Positions 38,305 through 47,772 are shown, counted from the stretch's first letter. The stretch: DNA of 64,000 nt from Saccharomonospora sp. NB11 (GCF_015910535.1 NZ_JACBJG010000001.1:124001-188000); one strand, 5' to 3'. Notes: generated by a model from the sequence alone, not told the origin. Translations and numbers: made by a program.

Positions 38305-39312
38305 GTGAGCAGTTCGGCACGACGACGACTTCTACTTCCCGTGGTGACGGCCGCACTTCTGGCCGCACCGATCTCCGCTCAGGCGACACCGACGACCTCG
38401 GCGACCCCGGCGCCGTCCGACGGCCCCACCGCCACGGTCACGGAGGTCCCGAACTTCGGCGACAACCCGGGCAACCTCCGCATGTTGCAGTACGTGCCCG
38501 ACGGTCTTCCCGAGAACCGGCCGGTGGTCGTCGCCCTGCACGGCTGCACGCAGAACGGCACCGACTACGGCACCCAGTCCGGCTGGGTGGAACTCGCCGA
38601 CCGATGGCAGTTCAGTGTCGTCCTGCCCGAACAGCGGACGCTCAACAACGCCAACCGGTGCTTCAACTGGTTCGACACCGGTGACACGACCCGCGGCCGC
38701 GGTGAGGTCGCCTCGGTGGTCAGCATGGTCGACCACACGCTCCAGACCACGGGCGGCGACGCCTCCCGCGTGTACGCCACGGGGCTGTCGGCGGGCGGTG
38801 GCATGACCTCGGCACTGCTCGCCACCTACCCGGAGCGGTTCACGGGCGGCGGCGTGGTGGCCGGACTGCCGTTCCGGTGCTCGTCGGCGTTGTACGAGGC
38901 CTACACGTGTATGTACCTCGGCAAGAACCTCAGCCCGTCGGTCTGGGGTGATCTGGTGCGCGCGGCGAGCTCCCACGACGGTCCCTGGCCGACGGTGAGC
39001 ATCTGGCACGGCAGCGCCGACACCACCGTGAACGTCGTCAACCAACGCGAGCTGGTCGAACAGTGGACCGATGTCCACGGCACCGACACCACTCCGGACC
39101 GCGAGGACACCATCGCCGGATACCCGCACGCCGTGTACGAGGACTCGGCAGGCCGGGCCGTGGTCGAGACCGTCACCGTCCCCGGGATGAATCACGGACA
39201 ACCGGTCGACCCCGGCAGCGGCGACGGCCAATGCGGAACCGCCGCCGCCTACCTGCTCGACGTGGACGTCTGCGCGGCCTGGCACCTCGGGCAAACGTGG
39301 GACCTGCCGTGA
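38305..39312 (+). CDS. secreted PHB depolymerase family esterase
   Basis: The 335-residue protein has a signal peptide (RRRLLLPVVTAALLAAPISA) and a type 1 catalytic domain: the oxyanion motif VVALHGCTQNGTDYG, the lipase box GLSAGGGMTSALL, an Asp in WHGSADTTV and a His in PGMNHGQPVD. This matches extracellular short-chain polyhydroxyalkanoate depolymerases and related feruloyl/acetylxylan esterases; no substrate-binding domain follows. The GTG at 38305 has GAGGAGAG upstream. It is divergent from the oligomer hydrolase-like gene, which suggests a joint polymer-then-oligomer degradation pathway. Confidence 0.85.
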   Translation: MSSSARRRLLLPVVTAALLAAPISAQATPTTSATPAPSDGPTATVTEVPNFGDNPGNLRMLQYVPDGLPENRPVVVALHGCTQNGTDYGTQSGWVELADRWQFSVVLPEQRTLNNANRCFNWFDTGDTTRGRGEVASVVSMVDHTLQTTGGDASRVYATGLSAGGGMTSALLATYPERFTGGGVVAGLPFRCSSALYEAYTCMYLGKNLSPSVWGDLVRAASSHDGPWPTVSIWHGSADTTVNVVNQRELVEQWTDVHGTDTTPDREDTIAGYPHAVYEDSAGRAVVETVTVPGMNHGQPVDPGSGDGQCGTAAAYLLDVDVCAAWHLGQTWDLP

Positions 39313-39358
39313 CGTCGACGCTCACGCGGCCGTGACCACCGGCCCGCGGGGACGCCGT

Positions 39359-39402
39359 GATCACCTCGTCGCTCGGGGCACCGGCCGAGCGACGAGGTGA
39401 TC
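39359..39402. terminator. strong bidirectional terminator, 18-bp perfect stem
   Basis: GATCACCTCGTCGCTCGG (39359-39376) pairs perfectly with 39385-39402 around an eight-base loop. It lies between the convergent depolymerase and acyl-CoA oxidase genes. Confidence 0.85.
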
Positions 39403-39410
39403 GTCACGAA

Positions 39411-41333
39411 TCAGACCCAGTCGAGCATCGGAACCCGCCACAGCGGCTCCGGGATCGCGAACGCGTCCACCAGCGTCGTCGCGTGCGGACGCAGCTCCCC
39501 GCACAACCGGTTCACCCCGGCCACCACGGCCTTGGCACGCGCGCTGGTGAGCCTGCCGTGTTCGAGGAACCACGCGCGATCGGCCTCGATGGTGGACAGC
39601 ACGTGCAGGTCGCACACCTTGTCCAGCAACGCCTTCGCCTCGTCGTCCTCGCAACGGTCGACGGCGGCGACGAAGGAGTCGAGCACCACCCGCTCCACGT
39701 GCACGCGAGCGGCGCGCAACACGTGATCCTGTGCCGCGTTGAACACGTCGAAGGCGTTGTCCTTCCCGGCCGCCCGCAACCGCCTGGCGAGTCCGTCGAG
39801 CACGTGCGACTCGCGGTCGGTGAAGAGCTTCAACTGCCACCCGCGGTCGAACACCACCTCGTCGTCGTCGCTCACCGGTGAAGCGTCGACGATGCGCTCC
39901 ACCACCCGCCGTGCGGCCGTGCGCTCGATCACCGCGCCCACGAACTGCTCGGCCACGAAACGCGCCGTCGCAAGTGGACTCAGGTCCTGGAACTGCGAGC
40001 GGTAGTGCGTCAGCAACCCCTTCGCCACCAGTTGGAGCAGAACCGTGTTGTCGCCCTCGAACGTCGTGAACACGTCGGTGTCGGCCTTCAACGCGGGCAG
40101 CACGTTCTCCGCCATGTACCCGGCGCCGCCGCACGCCTCCCGGGCGGCCTGGATGGTGCTCGTCGCGTGCCAGGTGGCGAGTGCTTTGAGCCCCGCGGCA
40201 CTCGACTCCAACTCCCGCTGCCGGATCTCGTCGGCCTCGGCGACGTCCTCCGGCGTCCCGGTCTGGAGGTCGTGCAGCTCGGCGACCAGGTCCTCCTGCG
40301 CGAAGTGCAGCGCATAGGTCGTCGCCAGCGCGGGCAGCAGCCGCCGCTGGTGCGCGAGGTAGTCGAGGACCGTGACCTCGGTGCCGTCCTGGCCCTGGAA
40401 CTGCGTGCGTCGGTCGGCGTAGTGCACGGCGATGGCGAGCGCCCGCTTCGTGGCGCTCCCCGCACTTCCCGCGACGCTGATCCGGCCCCGCACCAGCGTG
40501 CCGAGCATCGTGAAGAACCGTTTCCCGTCGCTGTCGACCGGGCTCGTGTACGTACCGTCCTCGGCGACGTCGCCGTAGCGGTTGAGCAGCGCGGTTCGCG
40601 GGACTCGCACGTGGTCGAACGCGATGCGCCCGTTGTCGACGCCGTTGAGCCCCGCCTTCGTCCCGCAGTCCTCGATCGTCACCCCGGGCAACACGGTGCC
40701 CTGCTCGTCGCGGATCGGCACGAGCAGCGCGTGCACCCCACGACTGCGGCCACCGGTGACGAGCTGGGCGAACACCACGGCGAGCCGACCGTCACGAGCC
40801 GCGTTGCCGATGTAGGTCTTCGACGCCGACCGGTCGGGCGTGTGCACCACGAACTCGGCGGTGTCGGGGTCGTAGGTCGCCGTCGTGCGCAGGTTCTGCA
40901 CGTCCGAGCCGTGACCGATCTCCGTCATCGCGAAGCAGCCGAGCAGGTCGCCGGACATGATGTCCGGCAGGTACCGGTCGTGGTGCGCGCGGGTGCCCAA
41001 CAAGTGCACGGCACCGCCGAACAATCCCCACTGCACGCCCGACTTGACCATGAGGGACAGGTCGCCGAAACCGAGCATCTCGAACGACACCACGGCAGCA
41101 CCGATGTCGCCCTCCCCGCCGTACTCGGTGGGGAAGCCCAGCCGGGGACGGCCGGTCGCGGCGAGTGCTGTGAGCTGCTCCGCGATCCGCTCCCGGTGGG
41201 CGGCGACGTCCAGCTTCTCCGTGTCGAACGCACCCTTCGCGGCCTCGGCGGCCAGGTGCTCCCGGACGTCCCGGCGGACCGAGGCCCACCGCCCGTCCAG
41301 CAGTCGAGTCAACTCTTCGGTCAACGGCTTCAT
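39411..41333 (-). CDS. acyl-CoA dehydrogenase/oxidase family protein (ACOX-like)
   Basis: The 640-residue protein combines an acyl-CoA dehydrogenase N-terminal and middle domain (CFAMTEIGHGSDVQNLRTTATYD, the flavin/substrate motif) with a long C-terminal region characteristic of acyl-CoA oxidases (EACGGAGYMAENVLPALKADTDVFTTFEGDNTVLLQL). The catalytic Glu of the oxidase family lies in TTFEGDN. It would introduce the trans-2 double bond into acyl-CoA; whether it uses oxygen or an electron-transfer flavoprotein is not decidable here. The ATG at 41333 (MKPLTEELTRLLDG) is chosen over upstream repeat-containing sequence. Confidence 0.9.
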   Translation of the reverse strand: MKPLTEELTRLLDGRWASVRRDVREHLAAEAAKGAFDTEKLDVAAHRERIAEQLTALAATGRPRLGFPTEYGGEGDIGAAVVSFEMLGFGDLSLMVKSGVQWGLFGGAVHLLGTRAHHDRYLPDIMSGDLLGCFAMTEIGHGSDVQNLRTTATYDPDTAEFVVHTPDRSASKTYIGNAARDGRLAVVFAQLVTGGRSRGVHALLVPIRDEQGTVLPGVTIEDCGTKAGLNGVDNGRIAFDHVRVPRTALLNRYGDVAEDGTYTSPVDSDGKRFFTMLGTLVRGRISVAGSAGSATKRALAIAVHYADRRTQFQGQDGTEVTVLDYLAHQRRLLPALATTYALHFAQEDLVAELHDLQTGTPEDVAEADEIRQRELESSAAGLKALATWHATSTIQAAREACGGAGYMAENVLPALKADTDVFTTFEGDNTVLLQLVAKGLLTHYRSQFQDLSPLATARFVAEQFVGAVIERTAARRVVERIVDASPVSDDDEVVFDRGWQLKLFTDRESHVLDGLARRLRAAGKDNAFDVFNAAQDHVLRAARVHVERVVLDSFVAAVDRCEDDEAKALLDKVCDLHVLSTIEADRAWFLEHGRLTSARAKAVVAGVNRLCGELRPHATTLVDAFAIPEPLWRVPMLDWV

Positions 41334-41389
41334 GCGCCCAGCCTGCCCGAAGCCGCCCACTCTCGCAGGCCTGAAGATCATCTGCACTC

Positions 41390-41431
41390 GTGTCCGCGAG
41401 TTGCGCCGTCGTGTCCTCGCTCTGTGCACGA
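41390..41431. repeat. 21-bp repeat family, locus 5a: two units in reverse orientation
   Basis: Two adjacent 21-bp units (41390-41410 and 41411-41431) begin GTGTCC, opposite to the long array downstream. They belong to the same 396-base gap (41334-41729), which has no gene. Confidence 0.65.
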
Positions 41432-41536
41432 GTTACAGCGCGTCGCCTACACAGTCCCGGATCCGGAAGAGGTTCCGTCTCCCAATCGCAAACAGGAGTC
41501 TCCAGAGTGCAGGCGAGCATCCCTGAGATGCGAACC

Positions 41537-41725
41537 CCGTCGCCAGGCCGCCAGAACCCGTCCCCGACCTGCACACACCCGTCCCTAGGGGGACAACACC
41601 CGTCCCTAGGCCGGCAAAACCCGTCCACAGCCTGCGAACACCCGTCGCTGGGCTGCAAGCAACCGTCCCCGAGCTGCGAACATCCGTCCCCAGCCTGCGA
41701 ACATCCGGCCACAGGCCGAGGACAC
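41537..41725. repeat. 21-bp minisatellite array, locus 5b: nine tandem units
   Basis: Nine exact 21-bp periods run from 41537 to 41725. Units begin CCGTCC (or CCGTCG) and most end CTGCGAACAC or similar; the unit is a rotated variant of the family at 36660. The length is a multiple of three and the units lack stops, so long meaningless frames run through on both strands. It ends four bases before the YyaL stop codon. Confidence 0.9.
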
Positions 41726-41729
41726 GATG

Positions 41730-43733
41730 TCACAGGGACTGGGCGAGAGCCTCCGGGGTCGTCACGGGGCGGTCGCAGACGTACCCACGGCACACGTACG
41801 CCGCCGGGGCTCCGTCGACGAGGGGGCGGTCGGCCAACAGCGGCACACCGTCGGCCTCCGGCCTTCCTCCGAGCACCACGCCGCCTCCGTGCACGCGCGC
41901 CGCGGCCTCGGCGACCAGCTCTTCGCGCGCCCGCTCGTCCTCACCGACGACGGCGACCTGCACGGGCCCGGCGAACATCGCCTCGGCCACCGACAGCCAG
42001 TGCCCCGCGAACCTCGGCACCTGCGACACGAGCGCCCCGGCCCGGCTCAGCGCCTCCTCGCACGCCGCCCGGTACGTGCCCGCGCGCTCGGGTCCGGCGA
42101 GCGCCGACGCGGTGAGCAACGCCCCGGCGAGCGCGGACGCCCCCGACGGACTCGCGTTGTCGGTGGGGTCGCTCGGCCGGTGCACCAGGGCCTCCGCGTC
42201 GGACCCGGTGTCGTGGAACGCTCCCGGCGCGCCGTCGACGCCGAAGCGCCACATCGCCGTGTCGAGCAGCGCCGTCGCCTCCTCCAGCCACCGGGGCTCG
42301 CCCGTCGCCTGGTGCAGCGTGAGCAGGCCGTCGGCGAAGCACGCGTAGTCCTCCAGCACGCCCAGGGCGTCGCCGACGACGCCGTCCCGCGAGCTGCGCC
42401 GCAACACCCCGTCGGAGAGGTGCACGTCGAGTACGAACCGTCCCGCGACGACCGCCGCCTCGACCCACTCCGGACGTCGCAGGGCGACACCCGCCTCCGC
42501 GAGCGCCGTGATGGCGAGCCCGTTCCAGGCGGCGATCACCTTGTCGTCGCGGGCGGGCTGCGGCCGGGCGTTGCGGGCTTCCAGCAGTGCCGAGGTGACC
42601 CGCATCCAGCGGGACGGGTCGTCGGGATCACGGGGCAACCGCAGCGTGGACGTGCCCCGCTCGAAGGTGCCGTCGGGGGTCACGCCGAAGGTCGAGGCGG
42701 CCCACGCCCCGTCGTCCGGGCCGAGCACGTCCACGAGCTGCTGCGGCGTCCACACGTACGTCAGCCCTTCCACACCCTCGGTGTCGGCATCGAGGGACGA
42801 GGCGAACGCTCCCTGTGCGGTGCGCAGGTCGCGGAGCAGGAACTCCGCCGTCTCCCCGGCGACGCGGTGGGCCAACGCCGAGCCGGTGCGCCGGGCGAGG
42901 TGGGCGTAGAACCGCAGCAGCAACGCGTTGTCGTACAACATCTTCTCGAAGTGCGGCACGACCCATCCGGCGTCCACCGAGTACCGGGAGAAGCCTCCGG
43001 CGAGCTGGTCGTAGATGCCGCCCCGCGCCATACCCTCGGCCGTCATGTCGACAATGGACAGTGCTTCCATCGAGCCCGTGCGTTCGTAGTGCCGCAGGAG
43101 GAACTCCAGCACCATCGACGGCGGGAACTTCGGCGCGCTGCCGAAGCCGCCGTGTCCCGGGTCGGTCTCGGTCCGCAGTTTCGTCACCGCCGAGGCGACC
43201 GACTCCTCCGTGACCGGATGCGGGCCGAGCGGTTTGGTCTGCTCGACGATGTGGTCGACGATCCGTCCGGCGCCTTCGACGAGTTCCTCGCGACGATCGC
43301 GCCACGCCTCGGCGACCGCGTCGAGCAACTGCGGGAACGACGGCATCCCGTGTGCGGGCACGGGCGGGTAGTAGGTGCCGCAGTGGAACGGTTTGCCGTC
43401 GGGCGTGAGGAAGCACGTCATGGGCCAGCCGCCCTGACCGGTCATCGCCTGGGTGGCCGTCATGTAGACGGCGTCGATGTCGGGCCGCTCCTCGCGATCC
43501 ACCTTGATGTTGACGAAGTTCTCGTTCATCAACGCCGCGACGCGCTCGTCGGAGAACGACTCGTGCGCCATCACGTGACACCAGTGACACGCGGCGTACC
43601 CGATCGACAACAGGACCGGCACGTCCCGCCGCCGAGCCTCGGCGAACGCGTCCTCCCCCCACGGCCACCAGTCCACGGGATTGTCGGCGTGCTGCAGCAG
43701 GTAGGGCGAGGTCGCGGTGGCGAGGCGGTTCAT
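41730..43733 (-). CDS. YyaL/DUF255 thioredoxin-domain protein
   Basis: The 667-residue protein starts with [21 protein letters not shown] and a thioredoxin-like domain with [12 protein letters not shown], then [16 protein letters not shown], followed by an (alpha/alpha)6-barrel domain resembling N-acylglucosamine 2-epimerases or cellobiose-type glycosidases ([30 protein letters not shown]). This is the widely conserved YyaL/SSP411 family; the biochemical role is not settled. The M. tuberculosis equivalent is Rv1084. Its 3' end abuts the nine-unit 21-bp array. Confidence 0.92.
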   Translation of the reverse strand: MNRLATATSPYLLQHADNPVDWWPWGEDAFAEARRRDVPVLLSIGYAACHWCHVMAHESFSDERVAALMNENFVNIKVDREERPDIDAVYMTATQAMTGQGGWPMTCFLTPDGKPFHCGTYYPPVPAHGMPSFPQLLDAVAEAWRDRREELVEGAGRIVDHIVEQTKPLGPHPVTEESVASAVTKLRTETDPGHGGFGSAPKFPPSMVLEFLLRHYERTGSMEALSIVDMTAEGMARGGIYDQLAGGFSRYSVDAGWVVPHFEKMLYDNALLLRFYAHLARRTGSALAHRVAGETAEFLLRDLRTAQGAFASSLDADTEGVEGLTYVWTPQQLVDVLGPDDGAWAASTFGVTPDGTFERGTSTLRLPRDPDDPSRWMRVTSALLEARNARPQPARDDKVIAAWNGLAITALAEAGVALRRPEWVEAAVVAGRFVLDVHLSDGVLRRSSRDGVVGDALGVLEDYACFADGLLTLHQATGEPRWLEEATALLDTAMWRFGVDGAPGAFHDTGSDAEALVHRPSDPTDNASPSGASALAGALLTASALAGPERAGTYRAACEEALSRAGALVSQVPRFAGHWLSVAEAMFAGPVQVAVVGEDERAREELVAEAAARVHGGGVVLGGRPEADGVPLLADRPLVDGAPAAYVCRGYVCDRPVTTPEALAQSL

Positions 43734-43762
43734 GGAACCAGCGTGTCACAGACCCGAGCGGC

Positions 43763-44554
43763 TCACAGTGAAGTGCCGTCACGCCCTTCACGACGTGCGG
43801 CGTTCTCGACGAGCACCGCGACGCCGTCGAGCAGGCGGGCGAGCCCGAACTCGAAGGCCCGCTCCGGCGCGTCCGGGCTGTAGTGCTCCGGCCCGAGCGC
43901 CTCACCCACCTTCGCGGCGACGGGGTAGCGGCTGCCGTCGAACAGGGCGGTGAACAGCGGCTCGTACTCGTTCCACCACTGGGGGTTGTCCTTGCCGGTC
44001 TCCCGGCTCGCGCGCCGCACCTCGACGGCGGCACGCACCGCACCGTGGACGTAGTTGGTCACGAGGGTGATCACGAGGTCCATCTCGACGGCGGTCAGCC
44101 CGAGATCGGTGACGGCGGCGAGGTCGGCGTCGTACTTGGCGATCACGTTCGGCCCGAGCACCGGCCTCGTGGTGGCCACCTGGAGCAGCCAGGGATGACG
44201 CAGGTACAGCTCCCACGTGCGACGTGCCACGGCCGCCAAGTCGGCGCGCCATCCGGAGTCGGTCGGCGCGGGCGTGACCGCCTCGGCGTGGACGCGGTCG
44301 ACCATGAGATCGACGAGTTCGGCCTTGCCCGGCACGTACCCGTAGAGGGACATGGCTGTGAGCCCGAGGGTCGAGGCGAGACCCCGCATGGTCAGGGCGT
44401 CGATGCCGTCGGCGTCGGCGATCTCGATGGCGGCGGCCACGACGTCGTCCACGGTGAATCGTGGCTTCGGCCCGCGTCGTGGCTTGTCGGAGACCCCCCA
44501 CAGCAGCTCCATGCTGCGTTTCGGGTCACCGCCTCCTCCGTACACGCTGCTCAC
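43763..44554 (-). CDS. TetR family regulator of the adjacent ABC exporter
   Basis: The 263-residue protein begins VSSVYGGGGDPKRSMELLWG, a leader typical of the actinobacterial TetR group with the TetR_C_1 domain, followed by the helix-turn-helix (RGLASTLGLTAMSLYGYVPGKAELVDLM). It is divergent from an ABC-2 exporter operon, the usual arrangement for drug-responsive repressors. The GTG at 44554 is chosen to include the conserved leader. A 16-bp inverted repeat lies in the 81-base gap and a minus-strand TTGACA (44600-44605) could be its -35 box. Confidence 0.92.
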   Translation of the reverse strand: MSSVYGGGGDPKRSMELLWGVSDKPRRGPKPRFTVDDVVAAAIEIADADGIDALTMRGLASTLGLTAMSLYGYVPGKAELVDLMVDRVHAEAVTPAPTDSGWRADLAAVARRTWELYLRHPWLLQVATTRPVLGPNVIAKYDADLAAVTDLGLTAVEMDLVITLVTNYVHGAVRAAVEVRRASRETGKDNPQWWNEYEPLFTALFDGSRYPVAAKVGEALGPEHYSPDAPERAFEFGLARLLDGVAVLVENAARREGRDGTSL

Positions 44555-44580
44555 CCGGCACACGCTACCGCGCCCCCAGT

Positions 44581-44630
44581 AACTCCCTACGGTGTACAGT
44601 GTCAATGTTCTCCATACATCGTAGGGAGTT
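44581..44630. promoter_or_regulatory. operator with widely spaced 16-bp inverted arms
   Basis: AACTCCCTACGGTGTA (44581-44596) and its inverted partner (44615-44630) match at 15 of 16 positions with an 18-base spacer. The right arm contains the GGGAG ribosome-binding site of the ABC transporter gene. Either two half-sites for a TetR dimer pair or a long hairpin is possible. Confidence 0.7.
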
Positions 44631-44635
44631 GAACC

Positions 44636-45589
44636 ATGTCGCACACTCCAGCCGTGGAGGCCGTCGGACTGCGCAAGCGCTACGGCACCACCGACGCGCT
44701 CGCCGGGCTCGATCTCGTGGTGCCCTCCGGCACGGTCCACGGCATCCTCGGCCCGAACGGCGCGGGCAAGACCACCACCGTCCGAGTCCTCAGCACGCTG
44801 ATCCGCGCCGACTCGGGCACCGCACGCGTCGCGGGCTTCGACGTACGCACGCAGGCTGCGCACGTGCGCAGCCGGATCGGCCTGGTCGGACAGCACGCCG
44901 CCGTGGACGAGCTGCTGACGGGTCGACAGAACCTGCTCCTGTTCGGCAGGCTCTACCATCTCGATCCGACGCGAGCCGCCCGTCGCGCCGACGACCTGCT
45001 GAACGCCTTCCGACTCGCCGACGCGGGCGACAAGGCGGTGCGGCACTACTCGGGCGGGATGCGCCGCCGACTCGACCTCGCCGTCGGACTGCTCGTCGCG
45101 CCGTCCGTGCTCTTCCTCGACGAGCCCACCACCGGCCTCGACCCGCGGGCCCGCGCGGAGGTGTGGGACGCGGTGCGTGGCCTGGCGGCCTCCGGCACCA
45201 CCGTCGTGCTCACGACGCAGTACCTGGAGGAGGCCGACCAGCTCGCCGACGCCGTCTCGGTGGTGGACGGCGGCAGAGTGATCGCCCAGGGCACACCGGA
45301 CGAGCTGAAGGCCGACCTCGGCGCCGACCGGCTCGACGTGACGGTGCGTCACGCCGCCGATCTGCCCACCGCGGCGGAGCTGCTCGGGCGCCTCAGCGGC
45401 GCCGACGTGGAGACCGACGCCGACCGCATGCGGCTCAGCGCTGCCGTCCACGACCGCGTCGGCGCGCTCACCGAGTTCCTCCGCGCGAGCGAGGACACCG
45501 ACCTCGCGATCGAGGACGTCACCGTGCGTCGCCCCACGCTCGACGAGGTCTTCCTGACCCTCACCGACCGAACGGAGGTCCCGGCATGA
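44636..45589 (+). CDS. ABC transporter ATP-binding protein (DrrA-type)
   Basis: The 317-residue ATPase has Walker A GPNGAGKTTT, signature YSGGMRRRLDLAVGLLV and Walker B VLFLDEPTTGLD, with the C-terminal extension VRRPTLDEVFLTLT typical of daunorubicin-resistance DrrA proteins. It energises the partner permease that follows with a four-base overlap (ATGA). Such pairs export drugs or lipids. It is divergent from its likely TetR repressor. GGGAG precedes the ATG by seven bases. Confidence 0.94.
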   Translation: MSHTPAVEAVGLRKRYGTTDALAGLDLVVPSGTVHGILGPNGAGKTTTVRVLSTLIRADSGTARVAGFDVRTQAAHVRSRIGLVGQHAAVDELLTGRQNLLLFGRLYHLDPTRAARRADDLLNAFRLADAGDKAVRHYSGGMRRRLDLAVGLLVAPSVLFLDEPTTGLDPRARAEVWDAVRGLAASGTTVVLTTQYLEEADQLADAVSVVDGGRVIAQGTPDELKADLGADRLDVTVRHAADLPTAAELLGRLSGADVETDADRMRLSAAVHDRVGALTEFLRASEDTDLAIEDVTVRRPTLDEVFLTLTDRTEVPA

Positions 45590-46428
45590 CCGTTGCGACC
45601 CACGAATCGACCCCTCGCCCCGCCGAGCCGCCCACCACGGTGGGTTCCCGACTGCGCTGGGCGGTCGCGGACACGTGGACCGTCACCCGCCGCGACCTCG
45701 CCCACTGGGTCAACCAGCCCGGGATGCTGGTGGCCAACCTGCTGTTCTCCGTGATGGTGCTGCTGATGTTCGGCTTCCTGTTCGGAGGCGCGATGGCGGT
45801 GCCGGGCGACTACTGGGAGTTCCTCGTTCCGGGAGTGTTCGCGCTGACGATGGTGTTCGGCATCGAGTCGACGTTCACGGCCGTGAGCACGGACCTCGCG
45901 CGCGGTGTCACCGACCGGTTCCGATCACTACCCATGTCGGCGTCGGCGGTGGTCACGGGCCGTGCGAGCGCGGACCTGCTGAACAGCGCCGTGACCCTGG
46001 CCGCGCTGGTGGCGACGGGCCTCGCCGTCGGCTGGCGACCACACGGCGGTCTCGCCGCGACGGTGGTCGCCCTCGGCCTGCTGCTGCTCCTGCGGCTGGC
46101 CATGTTGTGGGTGGGCATCTACCTGGGGCTGGTCGCCCGCAGCCCGGAGTCGGTGACGGCGCTGCAGATCCTGGTGTGGCCTCTCGGCTTCCTGTCCAAT
46201 GCGTTCGTCTCACCGGCCACGATGCCGAGCTGGCTCGGGCCGATCGCCGAGTGGAACCCGCTCTCGGCCACCGTCGCCGCGACCCGGGACCTCTTCGAAA
46301 ATCCTGGCTGGACGAGTGACTCCTGGATCGCGGCGAATCCCGTGCTGCCCGCCGTGGTGTGGCCGGTGCTGCTGATCGCCGTCTTCTTCCCGCTGTCGGT
46401 TCGCCGCTACCGGCAGTTGAGCCGCTGA
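45586..46428 (+). CDS. ABC-2 type transporter permease (DrrB-type)
   Basis: The 280-residue protein has six predicted membrane helices and the ABC-2 pattern TRRDLAHWVNQPGMLVANLL, FGIESTFTAVSTDLARGVTDRFRSLPM and FLSNAFVSPATMPSWLGPIAEWNPLS, as in DrrB. The ATG overlaps the ATPase stop by four bases. The pair likely forms a homodimeric exporter; no substrate can be assigned. A small hairpin follows the stop. Confidence 0.93.
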   Translation: MTVATHESTPRPAEPPTTVGSRLRWAVADTWTVTRRDLAHWVNQPGMLVANLLFSVMVLLMFGFLFGGAMAVPGDYWEFLVPGVFALTMVFGIESTFTAVSTDLARGVTDRFRSLPMSASAVVTGRASADLLNSAVTLAALVATGLAVGWRPHGGLAATVVALGLLLLLRLAMLWVGIYLGLVARSPESVTALQILVWPLGFLSNAFVSPATMPSWLGPIAEWNPLSATVAATRDLFENPGWTSDSWIAANPVLPAVVWPVLLIAVFFPLSVRRYRQLSR

Positions 46429-46431
46429 CCC

Positions 46432-46450
46432 CGTCGGCGGGACGCCGACG
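46432..46450. terminator. short hairpin after ABC exporter genes
   Basis: CGTCGGCG (46432-46439) pairs with CGCCGACG (46443-46450) around a three-base loop, between the convergent permease and small membrane protein genes. Confidence 0.55.
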
Positions 46451-46477
46451 ACCGGGGGCCACCCGACGTCGGCGGTC

Positions 46478-46861
46478 TCAGCCCTTGCCGCCCGAGTCGC
46501 CCCCGGACGCCGCCTCCACGCCGGTCGACTTCGTGGCCGCGCCCGTGGCGTCGTCGGCACCGTCGTCCGCACGCTCGGCTGCGCCGCCCTTCGCGGCGTT
46601 CTCGGTACCTTCGGCGCCTTCCGTACCTTCCGAGGGGTCGTCGAAGCTCGCCGGGATGCGCTTCAGGTGCTTGGTCATCGAGCGGACCAGAAACGCCACG
46701 GCGATGAAGAACACCAGCAACAGCAGCAGGCCGACGGGCGAGGACTTGCCGAAGTCCTCGCCCTGACCGCCGCCGTCGCCACCGTCGCCGCCGGGCTGCT
46801 GCTGCGCGAGCCAGACCCCGGCGTTCATGGCGGGCACGGCGGCGAAGGCCGGCAGTGTCAT
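46478..46861 (-). CDS. small single-helix membrane protein downstream of mca
   Basis: The 127-residue protein has a Gly/Gln/Asp-rich segment ([19 protein letters not shown]), one membrane helix ([20 protein letters not shown]), a short basic stretch ([13 protein letters not shown]) and a long acidic/Ala-rich tail. It overlaps the mca stop by four bases (ATGA), so it is co-translated. The M. tuberculosis gene in this place, Rv1083, is also a small hypothetical. Function is unknown; a role linked to mycothiol chemistry is only suggested by the coupling. Confidence 0.8.
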   Translation of the reverse strand: MTLPAFAAVPAMNAGVWLAQQQPGGDGGDGGGQGEDFGKSSPVGLLLLLVFFIAVAFLVRSMTKHLKRIPASFDDPSEGTEGAEGTENAAKGGAAERADDGADDATGAATKSTGVEAASGGDSGGKG

Positions 46862-47772
46862 GTCGTCACCCTCTCTCGGACACCCGCGAACAGGTCGTTC
46901 TCGGGCAGCGTCGTGTCGACGAGCGAGCGCACCAGCTCGTACTCCTCCGTGGGCCACACCTCGCGTTGCACGTCGAGCGGCACCGCGAACCAACGGCTGT
47001 TGGGGTCGATCTGGGTCGCGTGCGCCCGCAGCGCGTCGTCCCGGACCTCGAAGTAGTCGGCGCAGGGCACCTGCGTGGTGACGCGCTCCATGACGTCGGG
47101 TCGCTCGGGGTCCCAGTTCTTCAGCCACTCCTCGTAGGGCGATTCGAGCCCCCGCGACGTGAGCGCTTCGTGGAACGCCTCGAACTTGGCCCGCGAGAAG
47201 CCGTGGCTGTAGTAGAGCTTGAGCGGCTGCCACGGCTCGCCCTCGTCGGGGAACTGCTCGGCGTCGGCCACCGCGTCGTAGGCGGCCATGGACACCTCGT
47301 GGCAGCGGATGTGGTCGGGGTGCGGGTAACCACCATTCTCGTCGTAGGTGATCACGACGTGAGGACGGAACTCGCGCATGACGCGCACCAGCTTGCGGAC
47401 CGGCTCCTCCAGCGGCACGTTGGCGAAGCAGTCCTCCGGCAACGGCGGCGGCGGGTCCCCCTCCGGCAGGCCCGAGTCGATGAAGCCGAGCCAGCGGTGC
47501 TGCACGCCGAGGATCTTGGCCGCCCTGGCCATCTCCTCCCTGCGCAGCTTCGTCATGTTCTCGCGCACCTCGGGCCGGTCCATCGCCGGATTCAGGACGC
47601 TGCCCGCCTCGCCGCCGGTGCAGGTCACGACCATGACGTCGTGCCCTTCGGCGACGTAACGGGCCATCGTGGCGGCCCCCTTGCTCGACTCGTCGTCGGG
47701 GTGCGCGTGCACCGCCATCAGCCGCAAGCCCGTGTCCACCCTGTCGGCCCTTCCTCCCTCGGCTGGCGCCAT
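46858..47772 (-). CDS. mca: mycothiol S-conjugate amidase
   Basis: The 304-residue zinc amidase has the LmbE-type motif [23 protein letters not shown] near the start, [20 protein letters not shown] in the middle and [12 protein letters not shown] near the end. Mca cleaves mycothiol conjugates of electrophiles and drugs to give an exported mercapturic acid and GlcN-inositol. It is a marker of mycothiol-making actinobacteria. The ATG at 47772 is chosen because AAAGGA lies seven bases upstream. It is divergent from the DUF4307 gene and overlaps the small membrane gene downstream. Confidence 0.95.
   Translation of the reverse strand: MAPAEGGRADRVDTGLRLMAVHAHPDDESSKGAATMARYVAEGHDVMVVTCTGGEAGSVLNPAMDRPEVRENMTKLRREEMARAAKILGVQHRWLGFIDSGLPEGDPPPPLPEDCFANVPLEEPVRKLVRVMREFRPHVVITYDENGGYPHPDHIRCHEVSMAAYDAVADAEQFPDEGEPWQPLKLYYSHGFSRAKFEAFHEALTSRGLESPYEEWLKNWDPERPDVMERVTTQVPCADYFEVRDDALRAHATQIDPNSRWFAVPLDVQREVWPTEEYELVRSLVDTTLPENDLFAGVRERVTT

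Noticed and set aside
41537-41725. CRISPR array
   Set aside because: The 21-bp units are contiguous, with no unique spacers, no leader and no cas genes.
40792-41793. Cys-rich heptapeptide-repeat protein read through the 21-bp array on the minus strand
   Set aside because: The frame is open only because the unit is 21 bp without stops; it runs out of frame into yyaL and acyl-CoA oxidase DNA and has no ribosome-binding site.
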